DNA of 64,000 nt from Sulfitobacter sp. SK011 (lineage in GTDB: Bacteria > Pseudomonadota > Alphaproteobacteria > Rhodobacterales > Rhodobacteraceae), in assembly GCF_003352065.1 (NCBI RefSeq), contig NZ_CP025803.1:992001-1056000 (forward strand), read 5' to 3'. Made by a program: the position numbers and the translations under genes. Under the pieces are notes generated by a model. That model was given only the letters and a program-made list of their open reading frames with translations. It made no database searches and was not told the DNA's origin. Shown here in pieces: positions 26,201 through 34,474 of the stretch; the first letter of the stretch is position 1; the number at the start of each line of letters is the position of its first letter.

Positions 26201-27651
26201 CCAAGACTAGCGATGCTGATGCGCTTCCCCATTCGGTGGGGTTCTTTTTCGATTTCAGGAGCCCTATCTATCCGGTCAGTCTCAGTATCCGTGGCAGATG
26301 GAAGGGAAAACCAAAATGTTGACCCTTTGCCTTCAACCGAGGTGAAACCGACCTTGCCACCATGCATTTCTATGAGTTGTTTTGCGATACTGAGTCCCAA
26401 ACCGCTGCTCTTATGCGCCCCTGTTGTCCCTGGGTTAACCTGATGGAATCGCGAGAACAAGTTGGATTGCTGATCCAGCGGCACTCCATGCCCATGGTCA
26501 ATTATTTCGGTTTGAATCCACCTCCCTTTCCTACGGGCTTCGACTTCGACGGTACCGCCGGGTAGGCTGAACTTTGCTGCGTTCGACAAAAAGTTGCTGA
26601 GAACTTGAGATATCCGAACCCGGTCGGCATCCAGAATCAATTCATCATCTGAACTTTTTAGGGAAATTGTGACGTCAAGTTGGCTGGCGTAGATTTCGCA
26701 CTCTTCGACAGTGCTAATCAAGATCGAGTTCAAATTCAGACGCTCTTTGGAAATACTCACCTTACCTTCTTCCAATGAATGAGCATCCAAGATATCACTA
26801 ACAAGCGAGAGCAATCGTTCGGCATTACGTTGGGCAATGTCGACCATTTTTTTGGCACCATCGTCCAGCTTTTCGCCATACTTCGTTTTGAGAATCGCTA
26901 TCCCTCCAAGAATAGATGTGAGAGGAGTGCGCAGTTCGTGGCTGACGACACTCATGAAATTATCTTTCATCTTAGCTGATGCTTTGGCTTCAACTACCAA
27001 TTGCTCAAGCAGATGTGTTCTTCGTCTGCTTGATCTGACATCAATTATAAGGATGGATACTACGACCCCAATAAGAACAAAAATGACGATGCCTAAGTAC
27101 GCAATAGCATTGGATAACGACACTAGACCCGTCCGAAATTCCAGCATCAGGCGCGATTTCGCTTGGGCAATTTCCAGCGATAGAACTCTGAACTTCGATT
27201 TGAATTGTTTGGTCTCCGCCAACAGTTCCTGAGCGGCGAGCCGACGGTCAGTTTCCTGAGCGCTTCGCCCCGGAAGAGATTGGACCAGTGGATCGACTCT
27301 GCCAAGTGTTGCTTCGAACTCCTCTAAAGGAATTGTATCGACCCCAATATCCTCGAGCAACCGCGCCAACTTCCCTGATTTCATAACGTTGGCCCGGCTC
27401 CACAATATATCGAACCTTTCGACTACCTCTTCATCGGATTTTGAGCCAAATATATAGTCTGTAAGGTCTGCTTCGAATCGTAAAAGTTCAAATTGCAACT
27501 GAGAGGTGATCCAGAGCGGATCACTTTGTTCAGCAGTCTTGATGCTTTGCACACGGCTACCGAGAGTCCATATCACCACTCCTCCCAAAACGGCAGTGCC
27601 CAGACAAAGTGAAAAAAGGGTAACCCTTACTATGTTTCCTCTTTTTGTCAT
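26197..27651 (-). CDS. Membrane sensor histidine kinase coupled to a periplasmic redox-type protein
   Basis: 484 residues. Helices at about 9-31 and 180-204 enclose a periplasmic helical region of about 150 residues. HisKA with phospho-acceptor His238 in SVVSHELRTPL, HATPase with N-box FLSNAAKF, DHGHGVPL and SSGLGLSIA. The start ATG at 27651 overlaps the stop of the upstream periplasmic-protein gene (ATGA), so the two are co-translated. I infer that the periplasmic protein provides the signal. No receiver is attached. Confidence 0.9.
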   Translation of the reverse strand: MTKRGNIVRVTLFSLCLGTAVLGGVVIWTLGSRVQSIKTAEQSDPLWITSQLQFELLRFEADLTDYIFGSKSDEEVVERFDILWSRANVMKSGKLARLLEDIGVDTIPLEEFEATLGRVDPLVQSLPGRSAQETDRRLAAQELLAETKQFKSKFRVLSLEIAQAKSRLMLEFRTGLVSLSNAIAYLGIVIFVLIGVVVSILIIDVRSSRRRTHLLEQLVVEAKASAKMKDNFMSVVSHELRTPLTSILGGIAILKTKYGEKLDDGAKKMVDIAQRNAERLLSLVSDILDAHSLEEGKVSISKERLNLNSILISTVEECEIYASQLDVTISLKSSDDELILDADRVRISQVLSNFLSNAAKFSLPGGTVEVEARRKGRWIQTEIIDHGHGVPLDQQSNLFSRFHQVNPGTTGAHKSSGLGLSIAKQLIEMHGGKVGFTSVEGKGSTFWFSLPSATDTETDRIDRAPEIEKEPHRMGKRISIASLG

Positions 27652-28127
27652 TCAACTGTTATGCTAACAAGTTGCCATACTAAACGGCTGTTATAGCTAT
27701 CGTCGCGCAATTCGGGATGATCATCCATTGGGTAAATTACCCAGATCGGCCCCTTTTCCCTAATAGACATCTTCTCGCCATTGCTAAAAAGAGCGAGAAT
27801 AACGTCGTACTCAAAGGCGTCAGAAGCAGGGATATTAACCGCGAAGTCATTAATAGCCCGCATGATTAGCGTTTTGTTTGGACCAACTTCATAAGGCGCA
27901 AGCACATCCCTCAGTCTTGGACCAGTAAATTCTACAGAGTTATCAGTATAGTCGTTCTTGGTCACAACCTTGGTTTGTGGAATCGCGGCCAATTCTTCAA
28001 AGCTAAACGCCTCTGATGCGCCATTCGCAGTTATCGTCAGGATAGCATCTGCATAGCTTGCACTGGGCAGCGCGAACAGCACGATAGTCAACATATGTCG
28101 CGCAAAACGGAGCAAATTCTCTTTCAT
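27648..28127 (-). CDS. Periplasmic protein of the oxidoreductase molybdopterin-binding-like family
   Basis: 159 residues. Signal peptide to about residue 26 (ALPSASYA). The rest (FSFEELAAIPQ, EFTGPRLRDVL, YDVILALFSNG and IWVIYPMDDHPEL) follows the oxidoreductase molybdopterin-binding (SUOX-like) fold, but it is short and lacks the conserved cysteine that ligates molybdenum. It is therefore more likely a sensor or binding protein than an enzyme. It forms an operon with the downstream histidine kinase (four-base overlap). Such pairs occur in Roseobacters; the ligand is not known. Confidence 0.75.
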   Translation of the reverse strand: MKENLLRFARHMLTIVLFALPSASYADAILTITANGASEAFSFEELAAIPQTKVVTKNDYTDNSVEFTGPRLRDVLAPYEVGPNKTLIMRAINDFAVNIPASDAFEYDVILALFSNGEKMSIREKGPIWVIYPMDDHPELRDDSYNSRLVWQLVSITVE

Positions 28128-28365
28128 AGCTCAACCTTTCCGAGTTTTTCTGGTCTATTGTCATGCCCATGAATTATGGCACAATTGGGACCCGGACTAC
28201 CAGACGTTGAAAAAGAAAAGTCTGTTCGCGTGATACTGCAACACTATGGTTCTCTATCAAACTGTTATATTTAAGAAACCATTCCTGGAACCTAGACAGA
28301 TCCGGGGGACACTTGTGAGATCAATGTGGGACCTGTCCCGCTTTCGTGCCGCTCCAAGTGTTCGT

Positions 28366-29050
28366 TTAAGCTACCTTTCGTTCGAATGCGACAGGACTTT
28401 TCCAGCCCAGTGCTGAGTGCCGCCGACGCGGGTTGTAGAACCCATTGATGTATTCGAAGACTGCCATCTCTGCCTGTCGCCGCGTTGTCCATGACCGCCG
28501 CAAGATAGGCTCGGCCTTGATGGTCTTGAAGAACGTCTCGACGGCTGCATTGTCATAGTAGTTGGCTTTTCCACTCATCGATACTTTGAAGCCATGCTGG
28601 CGCAGGGTCTTCTGATGGTCATGCGAACAGTATTGGCTGCCGCGATCCGTGTGATGGGGCAGCCCTTAGGCGGTGCCCTGAAGGCAATAGCCATCTTCAG
28701 CGCCCGGATCGCTTAGTCGCGCTTCATGCGGTTGCTTACAGCCCGACCAATGAGACGCCGGGAATGCAGCTCCAGGATCACGGCCAGATACAGCCAACGC
28801 TGTCGCGTCTATACATAGCTGATGTCACCTGTCCATTTTTGACTTGGCTTTTCTGCGCTGAAATTCCTGCCCAGCAGATTGGGTGCGATGTTAAACTTAT
28901 GATCACTGTCCGTTGTCACCGTGTGTTTTCGGGCCCTGACAACGGATATGCCGTTCTGATGCATCAATCGTCCTACGCGGTCGTGTCCGACGCCCAAGCC
29001 AATCTCTTTCATTTCTTCGGTCATCCGTGGTCTGCCATAAATACCAAGGC
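28366..29050 (-). pseudogene. IS3 OrfB transposase, C-terminal two-thirds, broken
   Basis: The upstream piece reads SLGIYGRPRMTEEMKEIGLGV through QKWTGDISYV and the end reads YYDNAAVETFFKTIKAE through WKSPVAFERKVA, matching the intact OrfB at 38903-39760. In between (about 28580-28808) several stops and frameshifts break the DDE core. Its N-terminus is separated by the IS5 insertion; joining across the insertion at one TA restores FHLSLGIYGRP. Confidence 0.85.
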
Positions 29051-29389
29051 TAGGCTCCAGACTCATTGATTTAAAGCCAGAACAAGACTGTGGCTGCGAG
29101 CGCGATGGCGGACAGGAACACTTTGGGGCTTCTGTCGTAACGCGTGGCCACGCGTCTCCAGTCTTTCAAGCGTCCGAACATGATCTCGATCCGGTTGCGC
29201 CGTTTGTAGCGACGCTTGTCGTATTTGATGGGCTTGTCGCGTGACTTCCGCCCCGGGATGCAGGGCGTTATTCCCTTGACTACAAGGGCCTCACGGAACC
29301 AATCCGCATCATATCCTCGGTCACCCAAGAGCCAGTCGGCGGCGGGTAGGCTATTTACCAAAGCCCTGGCCCCGGTATAGTCGCTGACC

Positions 29390-29427
29390 CACTGCCCGAC
29401 AGTCGAAACGACGTTTCGATGAGAGGG
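29390..29427 (+). repeat. Palindromic mini-insert, copy A (38 nt), inside IS5 transposase
   Basis: CACTGCCCGACA, then stem GTCGAAAC, loop GAC, stem GTTTCGAT, then GAGAGGG. The element reads on the plus strand, antisense to the transposase. Removing exactly these 38 bases leaves TAGPVSDYTGA in frame, as expected for the family (TAGQVSDY). Confidence 0.8.
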
Positions 29428-29517
29428 GGGCCGGCGGTCATGAAGAACCGGATCGGCCGCCTACTTGCATCGGTGACGGCATGCAACTTTGTGTTCATAC
29501 CGCCTTTCGTTCGCCCC

Positions 29518-29554
29518 CCCTCTCATCGCTATAAACAGCGACTGCCGGGCAGTG
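29518..29554 (-). repeat. Palindromic mini-insert, copy B (37 nt), inside IS5 transposase
   Basis: On the minus strand: CACTGCCCGGCA, stem GTCGCTG, loop TTTA, stem TAGCGAT, then GAGAGGG. It is sense to the transposase. Removing the 37 bases gives GRGRLMGRTKGGMN, the expected family sequence, in one frame. Confidence 0.8.
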
Positions 29555-29978
29555 ATCAGACGTCCACGCCCCCCTTTTTTAACCGCAGGCTCGAGGCCGT
29601 GCGGTGCGCTTTGAGGTAGGTTGCGGCGATTGAGATCGTCTTATTGTCAGGTGCCTCGGCAGCCAGCCCCGTCATGATCCGCGCGAATACCCCCATGTCG
29701 CTCCACCGCTTCCATCGGTTGTACAGGGTCTTCGCCGGTCCGTAATCGGCAGGCGCATCACTCCATCACAACCCATTGCGATTGATGAAGATAATGCCAC
29801 TGAGCACGCGCCGGTCATCAACGCGGGGCACACCATGGCTCTTCGGAAAGTATGGCCGAAGCCGCGCCATTTGCTCGTCGTTCAGCCAGAAAAGATTGCT
29901 CATCATACTCCCTTAAGTTTGGGAGCTTGAATCATGCGGCCAGAACAGCCTCAAGTCGATTAATGGGTCCAGACCCTA

Positions 29979-30143
29979 AGATGAAATTGTTCCCTAATAT
30001 GCGCCAATGTGACCAGATCAGACCGCTACCTGTGGCTTGGGGGGCGGGTTCGGAACGCACGCAACCCGCGCAAGCTGACATCCATTACATGACATAGGCG
30101 GGCGGCTGCAAATGCATCCCGGTGTTTTTCGATGAACCTTAAC
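29979..30143 (-). pseudogene. IS3 OrfB N-terminal part, separated by the IS5 insertion
   Basis: Translates as RLRFIEKHRDAFAAARLCHV, VSLRGLRAFRTRPPSHR, a stop, then RSDLVTLAHIREQFHL, matching the start of the intact OrfB at 38903. One nonsense codon is present in addition to the IS5 insertion. Confidence 0.8.
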
Positions 30144-30419
30144 CTAACGGCTTTTGGCTCGCGATGAACTGCGGTGCTCTTTTAAGATGTCCCGCTCCAC
30201 CTTGAGGATGCGGACCTCGCGCCGAAGCCGGTCATTCTCCTGTGCGAGGCTTAGATCCTCCTTCGACACCACATCCGTGTCTCGGTGGGTTGCGATCCGT
30301 TTATTCAATGCCGACATCCCGACACCCAAATCATCAGCCACCTGTTTCCGCGTAAGCCCACTGGTCAGCGCTATGGGCACCGCGTCCTTGCGGAATTCAC
30401 CCGTTCTTCCGTGTCCCAT
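30144..30419 (-). CDS. IS3-family OrfA (HTH protein)
   Basis: 91 residues: GEFRKDAVPIALTSGLTRKQ with the HTH VADDLGVGMSALNKRIATH, then the leucine-zipper region LSLAQENDRLRREVRILKVE. Compared with the OrfA at 38590 it has substitutions in the recognition helix (K for W in the NKWI position) and an altered C-terminus after ERDILKE. The frame is open, but the element lacks a working OrfB. Confidence 0.75.
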   Translation of the reverse strand: MGHGRTGEFRKDAVPIALTSGLTRKQVADDLGVGMSALNKRIATHRDTDVVSKEDLSLAQENDRLRREVRILKVERDILKEHRSSSRAKSR

Positions 30420-30627
30420 CTATCGTCTCCCTTTGTTGCAGCAAATGCTATCAAAGGAGCGGCATCAAACCGCGACAGGTCCAGTTTGAGTGTTTTGGAA
30501 AGCCGTTTACCCGTTGGAACTCACTGATGTAAATTTGCTGTTTCAATCTCAAGATGAACTATGCAATCGTGAGCACACGGGTCAGTTGATCGAAATTATC
30601 TCATAACAAAGTTGGTCCTGAATTTTT

Positions 30628-32721
30628 ATGAACGTTGTTTTATCCAGACTACAATCCTTAAGATTTTCAGCCCATACATGTGCTCTTGTCTTCGTGTTGC
30701 TGGTTTCCCTTTTTTTGATTGCAACCGAATTTGACAGTCTACTGCGCGCAAACTTTGTGAAGGATGTGAGACTTGATCACACACTGGAACTGATCGAAGC
30801 ACGCGAAGAAATTGAAGAGAAAGTATTTGATCATTTTTTGGTGCTCCAAAAACTGGTGACTTTGATTGAAGAAAACTATGACCTCGATCAGAAACAGTTT
30901 GGTTCCCTTGTCCAGTCCCTCAATTACCAAGGGGATGATATCATTAACTTTGCTGCCGCGCCCGACTTGGTTGTCCGGTTTGTCTACCCTTATAAAGAAA
31001 ACGCAGCTGCGGTTGGCTTGGACTACACCGAAAATGACTTACAACGCACCGGGGTGATGCGAGCAGTCGAAAATGGGACCGCAACGATTGATGGTCCTAT
31101 AGAACTCGTTCAGGGTGGTCGCGCGCTGATAATTCGACAACCAATATTCATTGATAGCAACGCGGCTGGAGGCTCCGATAAGATTTGGGGCATCGTTTCC
31201 ATGGTTGTAGATTTTGATCGGTTTTGGGATCAGACAGGATTGAAGGCCCTCAGTCAGGCATACAAATTATTCCTTAGATTGGACTCGGTTGAGAAAGACC
31301 AAAGATCAATACTATTCGGAAATCCTGAACTTGAGCAGGAATCGCCGATAGAGTTGGAGATTAGTATTCCAAATGGCAATTGGTCAATGACGGCAATTCC
31401 CAAGCCCGGATGGCCAAGCAACACTCCGAACCACATTCGCAATCGCCTTATTATGGGGGCGATTTCTTTGCTGATCGTCGGCGTGGTACTGTCAGTCGCG
31501 GCCCTTGCAGCTGCCGAGAAAAAGTCGAGAATTCGGCTGACATCTGCGATTCAAGCGATGAACGATGGATTTGCGATGTTTGATAGCGATGGACTCCTCA
31601 TTGAATATAATAGCAAGTATTCCGAAATCTACGAAAAAGTGTCGGATCAGATAAAGCACGGTGCTAGTTTCGAAGATATCATCAGACTGGCGGTTGAGCG
31701 TGGACCGCAGGCGGCAGCAATGGGTCGAGAGGAAGAATGGGTACAAGAAAGACTTAAAGACTTCGATGGCCCGGATATTGAATTCGAGCAAGAGCTTTCC
31801 GATGGCCGGTTCATCCTTGCGTCCGACCACAATACAATTGACGGCGGAAAGGTTTGCCTGCGCACCGATGTTACGGAACTCAAACAAGCTATTAAGGCAG
31901 CTGAGGAAGCCAGCAGAGCAAAGTCAGAGTTTATGAATACCTTATCTCATGAACTTAGGACGCCTTTGACGGTTATACTTGGAACTGTAGGACTAATAAA
32001 ACATATAGAAGGCCAGAAGATTTCTAAGGCCGTTTTCTTAGAGTTTGCGAAAGATCCGATTGACAGAAAAGGCGCTTCTGATGCTTTGACAGCTCTGATC
32101 AGGCACATTGTTGCAATGATGGGAAAGCAAGAACGGTCCGCGAAATACCTTCTGGCACTGGTCGACGATATGTTGGATCTTGCCAAGTTGGAGGCGGGCT
32201 CGTATTCTGTTGAAACCAAACTCTGCGATGTTGATCAATTACTGATGTCGGTGAGCGAGCAAACTCAACAATCGGCAAAGGACAAGGGTTTGGATCTGAT
32301 GTTCATTTCGGAAGGTGGACAGGTATACTGCGATCCATTGCGGACGACCCAGATACTGCTTAACCTTGTTAATAATGCGCTGAAGTTTGTGTCTGCGGGG
32401 GAAATCAAAATCAGCGTCAGACATGCTGATAACGACGTGGTTTTTGCGGTCTCAGACACAGGTCCAGGCATATCTCTTGAAGATCAGGAACGTGTATTTA
32501 ATGCTTTTGAGCAAGTTGATTCCTCAGATACACGCTCGAACGGCGGCGTTGGATTGGGTCTCGCGATTTCACGTAAACTAGCAACGGCGCAAAACGGCAT
32601 ATTGAAACTTGAAAGCGAGTTCGGCGTAGGGAGCAAGTTCACCTTGAGGCTGCCCGCCCGTTCCGCAGAGAAGGCTGCCAATGGCAGTGTCCGAGGAAAC
32701 CTCCTTGAGCCGATCTCATAG
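30628..32721 (+). CDS. Membrane histidine kinase with periplasmic CHASE-like sensor and PAS domain
   Basis: 697 residues. Helix at about 16-33, periplasmic domain of CHASE type to about 270 (NFAAAPDLVVRFVYPYKEN and PIELVQGGRALIIRQPIF fit this ligand-binding family), helix at about 274-297, then a PAS domain (MNDGFAMFDSDGLLIEYNSK). HisKA with phospho-acceptor His441 in TLSHELRTPL, and HATPase with NLVNNALKF, DTGPGISLED and GVGLGLAIS. About 45 extra residues lie between the two halves of HisKA. No receiver is attached. It stands alone, next to the interrupted IS3 element. CHASE ligand unknown. Confidence 0.9.
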   Translation: MNVVLSRLQSLRFSAHTCALVFVLLVSLFLIATEFDSLLRANFVKDVRLDHTLELIEAREEIEEKVFDHFLVLQKLVTLIEENYDLDQKQFGSLVQSLNYQGDDIINFAAAPDLVVRFVYPYKENAAAVGLDYTENDLQRTGVMRAVENGTATIDGPIELVQGGRALIIRQPIFIDSNAAGGSDKIWGIVSMVVDFDRFWDQTGLKALSQAYKLFLRLDSVEKDQRSILFGNPELEQESPIELEISIPNGNWSMTAIPKPGWPSNTPNHIRNRLIMGAISLLIVGVVLSVAALAAAEKKSRIRLTSAIQAMNDGFAMFDSDGLLIEYNSKYSEIYEKVSDQIKHGASFEDIIRLAVERGPQAAAMGREEEWVQERLKDFDGPDIEFEQELSDGRFILASDHNTIDGGKVCLRTDVTELKQAIKAAEEASRAKSEFMNTLSHELRTPLTVILGTVGLIKHIEGQKISKAVFLEFAKDPIDRKGASDALTALIRHIVAMMGKQERSAKYLLALVDDMLDLAKLEAGSYSVETKLCDVDQLLMSVSEQTQQSAKDKGLDLMFISEGGQVYCDPLRTTQILLNLVNNALKFVSAGEIKISVRHADNDVVFAVSDTGPGISLEDQERVFNAFEQVDSSDTRSNGGVGLGLAISRKLATAQNGILKLESEFGVGSKFTLRLPARSAEKAANGSVRGNLLEPIS

Positions 32722-32978
32722 CGTTTGCAAATTACAAGATACATCCGCATGTGCTTTTTCAAGACACATCCCGGGGGTCTCGTGAGAATGGGCCTGACGT
32801 CAGCATGTTGAGAACTGACCGGGTATGCGCCCCGCGCAGGGCCAAAAACCCGGTCGCCATACTTTAGGGCGTGTTCAATGTTATGGGACGAAAAGATCAC
32901 CGTGAGGGCTCTATCGCGGGCGCGCCGGAAAAACGTTCCTTTAAGATAAAACTCGCTTGAGGCGGGCAGGTCGGTTTC

Positions 32979-33464
32979 TTACCCTGTGACCATTAGCAAA
33001 AAGAACCCATTCTGTTGTCTCAAAATCTGCCGAGAGATCATCCGCTTTGCGGTGAAGATGTACCTTCGGTTTCCATCTTCGCTCAGAAACGAGGAGTAGC
33101 TGCTGTATGACGTGGCACCGAAATCAGCCATGAAACGGTTCGGTTCTCGTATACATACTCCCCAATACTTAGATAGTTCCTGGCGCAGTTTTAGCTCATT
33201 CTTGCACCTGCTGATCGGGGTTTGCTGTTCTGTTTCTCTGCTGACCTGCGGATATTTCAGATCGCGGAAATAGTAGGCTCTAGCCTGGCACCAAACGCCC
33301 GTAATCGACTGATTGGAATACCGGTCATCCCCAATATTGGCACGCAACCAAACCAGAATTTCGCTGATCAGATTGCCCAGACCGTTGGGCGGTATCTTGA
33401 TCTTGACGCGAATGGGGAACGCATCATCGACGCGCTTGTTGTTGGGTGAGGTGTGACGGGACAT
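32979..33464 (-). CDS. Hypothetical protein, family not recognised
   Basis: 161 residues from ATG 33464; an upstream ATG at 33515 is possible and no strong ribosome site decides. The first half, FPIRVKIKIPPNGLGNLISE followed by ILVWLRANIGDDRYS, is reminiscent of short accessory-region proteins of Rhodobacterales, and WCQARAYYFRDL follows. The second half is basic and rich in Ser, Tyr and Arg and may be out of its original frame. It lies just before the recombinase region, so transfer is likely. No function assigned. Confidence 0.45.
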   Translation of the reverse strand: MSRHTSPNNKRVDDAFPIRVKIKIPPNGLGNLISEILVWLRANIGDDRYSNQSITGVWCQARAYYFRDLKYPQVSRETEQQTPISRCKNELKLRQELSKYWGVCIREPNRFMADFGATSYSSYSSFLSEDGNRRYIFTAKRMISRQILRQQNGFFLLMVTG

Positions 33465-33642
33465 AACATGAACATCAACGCTTCCATGGTCGCAAATCAA
33501 GATGTAAAATTGCAACTCGCCTCACAAAGGCGAACTTTTCCCAACTCTGTCTCAGTACCGCCCAGCTTTCGGCCCAATCCTGTGAAAAATTCAGGTGATT
33601 AAATTAACTATTGTTCGCGCTCCTTAATCTGAGGTTTGTTAA

Positions 33643-34119
33643 ATGGTACAACTTGCCAGGGCTTTTTCGCAAAGCCAAATCGCTTCCCGTGGCCTGCTCA
33701 AGGTCGTATCATCACCGACGGTTGGTCCCCATGATATTGAGACCCGCTTTGTTAGTGTGCCTCTGTCCAACGTGAGAGGGACGTGCGGCGCAATGAGTGG
33801 GGAACGGCTTCAATCACCTGATGACTTCATTTCGGGCGATGAACTAAGAATTGCGAGTGCCCGCCATGATGATGAGGCTAGCCGGCAGTTCCTTCTGAAA
33901 CCGTTCGAATCCTTTGCCGAAGAAGACGGAGAGTTCATAATGGGCCTCAGCGGATGCTCCCATAAGCTGCAAATCTTGCTGATGGCAGATATCGGCATTT
34001 TGGTTGGCGCATACGTAATCACGCCAGCTAGCAAAACCTACGCCCAGCCATATCTCTTGCTGCCACGCGTGTTCGATCCGTCACGACCTTATAGCGTTCT
34101 TGATGCCCGAAGCATTTGA
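33643..34119 (+). CDS. Hypothetical protein, family not recognised
   Basis: 158 residues from ATG 33643 after a CTGAGG-type site. No signal peptide; one hydrophobic stretch (ILLMADIGILVGAYVI) could be a single membrane helix near residue 115. The rest is polar and slightly acidic. It lies next to the tyrosine recombinases. Real gene status is probable but unproven. Confidence 0.4.
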   Translation: MVQLARAFSQSQIASRGLLKVVSSPTVGPHDIETRFVSVPLSNVRGTCGAMSGERLQSPDDFISGDELRIASARHDDEASRQFLLKPFESFAEEDGEFIMGLSGCSHKLQILLMADIGILVGAYVITPASKTYAQPYLLLPRVFDPSRPYSVLDARSI

Positions 34120-34474
34120 TTACTACGGGTGTGTGCAGGCGCAGTTCAGCGTGCTTTGATCAAGTTCATGTGTGAGGGGTGCGTGCTCTGGGGTTCATGA
34201 GCCGGCATTCCAAAGTTTAGAACAGGTTCATAACGAAGCGAATGATCCCGACCCAAAGGGAAGGGAAAAAAGCATTTAGTCGAGTAATCTAAGATTTATC
34301 AGATACCCGCGCGTGATCTAGTCTTTGCACGATTGTTTGATGAAGGAGATCAGAGATGCGCAGAGCTGCCCATGCCCCATTGTTGTCGTGCACTAATAAC
34401 GTAAACGACTACCTGCACGCCGTAGCCCTTACTGGAACATTCTGGAGTATTGCCGTCACATAGGTGTCGAAAAG
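34120..34474. other. Leader of the recombinase gene with a probable frameshifted N-terminus
   Basis: A strong ribosome site (GGAG) precedes ATG 34356, whose frame (RRAAHAPLLSCTNNVNDYLHA) runs only to 34459. From 34400 the integrase frame is open without a start and encodes RRSPYWNILEYCRHIGVEKL, which reads like the beginning of an integrase. One frameshift near 34415-34425 would join them. The first 230 bases hold nothing I can support. Confidence 0.5.

Larger units (their letters stand above)
29071..29906 (-). pseudogene. IS5-family transposase, disrupted by two palindromic mini-inserts
   Basis: Begins NLFWLNDEQMARLRPYFPKS (ATG 29906 or 29903, SD AAGGGAG) and ends KVFLSAIALAATVLFWL. It includes KTLYNRWKRWSDMGVFARI, GGMNTKLHAVTDA, WLLGDRGYDADWFREAL and RNRIEIMFGRLKDWRRVATRYD, all standard for the IS427 group. 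An AAAAAAGGGGGG run near 29570-29581 is probably the frameshift site these elements use. Damage: a TGA after RNGL, and out-of-frame inserts at 29518-29554 and 29390-29427. Confidence 0.85.
29053..29976 (-). mobile_element. IS5-family (IS427-group-like) element inserted in the IS3 OrfB
   Basis: Imperfect terminal repeats: GGCTCCAGACTCATTGAT at 29053 against GGGTCTGGACCCATTAAT read inward from 29976. A TA target duplication flanks it (29051-29052 and 29977-29978), and deleting the element plus one TA restores the IS3 OrfB frame exactly. 924 bp, which includes two palindromic mini-inserts of 38 and 37 nt. Confidence 0.85.
28327..30483 (-). mobile_element. IS3-family element, decayed and split by an IS5-family insertion
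   Basis: The outer ends carry the same terminal repeat as the intact relative at 38527-39798: TGGACCTGTCGCGG (minus strand, from 30483) and a version with an extra G at 28327 (TGGGACCTGTC). Inside are orfA, the N-terminal part of orfB, then the IS5-family element (29053-29976), then the rest of orfB. Both IS3 genes also carry stops or frameshifts. Confidence 0.85.
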
